Source: Synechococcus sp. WH 7805 | GTDB taxonomy: Bacteria > Cyanobacteriota > Cyanobacteriia > PCC-6307 > Cyanobiaceae | Direction: 5' to 3' | Assembly (NCBI RefSeq): GCF_000153285.1 | Contig: NZ_CH724168.1 | Coordinates: 827,854-891,853, forward strand | DNA length: 64,000 nt | Part shown: positions 62,304 through 64,000 of the stretch, in pieces | Layout of the letters: each line of letters begins with the position of its first letter | Numbering within the stretch: the first letter of the stretch is position 1 | Position numbers and translations under genes: made by a program | Notes under the pieces: model-generated | Database searches by the model: none | What the model was told of the DNA's origin: nothing | Seen by the model: only the letters and a program-made list of their open reading frames with translations

Positions 62304-63389
62304 TTAGGGGTGCGGCGGTTGTTGGGCCATCAGCTCCTGCAACCGCTGCTCCGCGGCGGGATTCAACTTCACTGGAGAGGGGTGATAGTTCTCCGCCTGA
62401 GTCGCGCGCGCCTGCACTGAGGATCGGGCCCGTTGCCAGCCACCGATTCCGAGGTCTCGATAAATCCTTTCCACCGTTGTGATGGGTGATGCCATCAGAT
62501 CGGTGTAGGCCACCTCCACCAACTGTCCTGGAGGAATCTGAGCTCGGGACGCCTCAAAGGCTCCCATCAGCTCAGCGTGGGCGGCCACGGTTTCCTCAAC
62601 CTGTCGCACCTGATCAGGCACAGCCTGAAACCCCATCAGCCCCCCCAAAAGCTGCTTCACCTGCACCAGAGAGCGAATCGAAGCGATTGGATCACGCTTG
62701 AGCAAAACAAAACGAGCATTGGGATACAACTGCAAGAGCAAGAGAACACGTGCTGTATGGGCTGAATTTTTGATCACGAGATGGCTCTTACCAACCCCGT
62801 CATGCAGCCAGGTGAGCTTGGTGAACCTCACAAGCTCACGCCGGAAGGATGCCGTAGAGGCCAGCACATAACGGCGAAAACACCTGGGATAACAACGAGG
62901 GAATGCCACTCCGGCCATGTTGGTGTCGAACGTGAGTCGGACGAGACCGATTTCGTCCTCCTGAGGATCCAGGGCAGACCAAGGCACAGCATCGATTGGA
63001 CGATGCACGCTCATGATCCGATTCAAGAAGCCGACGATCAAAGGCTTCAAGATAAGGGCCACCTGCGGAGCCACAGTGAACGCATTCCTTGCCGTGGCTG
63101 CAGCTGGATCCGACGCCAACAGCTGATGCAGATAGGTGGTGCCACTGCGCCAATGTCCGATCACAACAACTGGATCATCTGGTGGCTGAATCTGCGCTAA
63201 GCGCTTGGAATACAGAGCAGTCTGGAGCCAAGCCAAAGGCTCGAGCACCAATCCAGAGAGAAGGGGAATCACACCATTCAACCCGCAACGCCAGTGGGGC
63301 TTGTAGAGGCGGAGCGCCTGGATCAGGACCGAAGGCCTGATGCATCCCCCGGCGACAAACTGATCGGAAGAACGCCGGAAAGGGTGCAT
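62304..63389 (-). CDS. sulfotransferase
   Basis: A 361-residue protein with PAPS-binding motifs: VVVIGHWRSGTTYLHQLL (about 74-91, the 5'-phosphosulfate loop) and RFVLLKRDPIASIRSLV (about 229-245, the 3'-phosphate motif). It transfers sulfate from PAPS to a hydroxyl on a sugar, lipid or other acceptor. The acceptor is unknown. It converges on the low-complexity gene with a 4-nt gap. Confidence 0.9.
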   Translation of the reverse strand: MHPFRRSSDQFVAGGCIRPSVLIQALRLYKPHWRCGLNGVIPLLSGLVLEPLAWLQTALYSKRLAQIQPPDDPVVVIGHWRSGTTYLHQLLASDPAAATARNAFTVAPQVALILKPLIVGFLNRIMSVHRPIDAVPWSALDPQEDEIGLVRLTFDTNMAGVAFPRCYPRCFRRYVLASTASFRRELVRFTKLTWLHDGVGKSHLVIKNSAHTARVLLLLQLYPNARFVLLKRDPIASIRSLVQVKQLLGGLMGFQAVPDQVRQVEETVAAHAELMGAFEASRAQIPPGQLVEVAYTDLMASPITTVERIYRDLGIGGWQRARSSVQARATQAENYHPSPVKLNPAAEQRLQELMAQQPPHP

Positions 63390-63461
63390 TCAAAAAATTG
63401 ACACTCAGCAGGCCTGCGAAGGCCACTAAAGAAATTAACTTATAACTGAAGGCTATGAGCA

Positions 63462-64000
63462 ATGAAGAGAGACCACTATTACGGGAGACATTCCGACAAA
63501 ACCATAAGGTTTCCTAAAGATCAGCCTCTTCCCTGGTCTGCCTCCTTCGGATCAGCAAGCGAACTGGCTTACTACTTGAAGCGTCTCGGCAAACCCTATG
63601 AGGCAATTCAACTGAGCCAAGGACGATTAGCGGGCAGATTCACTTGCGCCAATTTCAATTCGATCACCATTCTTGAAATCAGCAGCAATCAATGCTTGCT
63701 CCTGAATGGAGATCGCGGACCCGATTTCATGAGCTTTTGCCTGGAATCATCAGGAGTGGCCGACGATCACAAAACACACACTCTAGCCGTACCCAAATAC
63801 TCAATCAACGGATTCAAATCAAACCTAAAGGAGTCACATTTTCAACTTACAGCAAATTCAACAACTTACTTCGCAATCACGTCAGCCAACAGAATTAATT
63901 CCATTCTGAAGCATTGCAAGGCAGAGCAACTAAAAGAAAAATTCCTAACTTGCAATAGTGCACAGATCACTCCAAGCCAACACAATAAACTCAAAACCCT
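63462..64000 (+). CDS. AraC-like regulator, N-terminal part (3' end outside window)
   Basis: The frame is open to the right edge (179 residues seen) and begins MKRDHYYGRHSDKTIRFPKD. The stretch YEAIQLSQGRLAGRFTCANF then SNQCLLLNGDRGPDFMSFCL matches the N-terminal sensory region seen in AraC-family regulators of marine cyanobacteria; the DNA-binding C-terminus would lie beyond the window. GAAGG about ten bases upstream supports the start. The codon composition is AT-richer than the backbone. Confidence 0.6.
   Translation, partial: MKRDHYYGRHSDKTIRFPKDQPLPWSASFGSASELAYYLKRLGKPYEAIQLSQGRLAGRFTCANFNSITILEISSNQCLLLNGDRGPDFMSFCLESSGVADDHKTHTLAVPKYSINGFKSNLKESHFQLTANSTTYFAITSANRINSILKHCKAEQLKEKFLTCNSAQITPSQHNKLKT

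Overview
The window is chromosomal DNA from a marine picocyanobacterium, most likely Synechococcus or a close Cyanobium relative. The evidence is a high-GC, densely packed, operon-rich backbone that carries psbD-psbC, petM, ycf4, ycf39, an NTRC-type thioredoxin reductase, a TrmI/Trm1-like tRNA methyltransferase, cobyric acid synthase and many short genes of the kind found in picocyanobacteria. The species cannot be named from the sequence alone.

Layout. 1-3.6 kb: a YheT-like hydrolase overlapping a three-gene transhydrogenase operon (pntA1-pntA2-pntB), all on the minus strand. 3.7-10.2 kb: a conserved hypothetical, an SF2 helicase, NTRC, IF-1, a Nif11-like peptide translationally coupled to a pseudouridine synthase that seems to start at CUG, and an ArsM-like methyltransferase. 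10.3-18.1 kb: a photosynthesis-rich stretch (ycf39, petM, ycf4, psbD-psbC) mixed with trm1, an alpha/beta hydrolase, ilvH and a cyclophilin. 18.1-28.9 kb: maf, cobQ, a 2Fe-2S protein, a ClC-like channel, an EamA transporter, a DUF3764 protein, a 2OG oxygenase, a metallo-beta-lactamase-fold protein, YjbQ, an MFS transporter and a group of very small membrane proteins.

28.9-45.2 kb is the accessory region. It becomes AT-richer, coding density drops, and a genomic island lies between a 39-bp copy of the 3' part of tRNA-Ala(GGC) (31969-32007) and the intact tRNA-Ala gene (45147-45219). The island holds a decayed tyrosine recombinase, a relic of an RTX calcium-binding repeat, a 3,649-residue repeat protein, and a small phage-like HTH protein. 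The giant protein combines cadherin-like repeats, two beta-propeller-like blocks, four C-type-lectin-like domains and six W_rich_C-like repeats. A nearly identical 25-bp tandem motif lies just inside each end of the island and looks like recombinase arm sites. This is the most interesting part of the window.

45.2-64 kb returns to backbone: lexA with its own SOS-like box, small cyanobacterial proteins, YbjQ, a TerB-like protein, an SLC13 transporter, an esterase, argF, ftsH, an ion channel followed by a decayed tandem copy, ribD, a DUF3122 protein, a ureidoglycolate-lyase-like protein, a MAPEG protein, a GH116 glucosidase, secreted low-complexity proteins, a sulfotransferase and the 5' part of an AraC-like regulator.

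Two backbone gene blocks (DUF3764 plus oxygenase; MAPEG) are each bracketed by an imperfect direct repeat of the 3' end of the gene before them. This suggests that genes were inserted immediately behind a stop codon, with duplication of the host gene's tail. It resembles in outline what the integrase island did to the tRNA gene.
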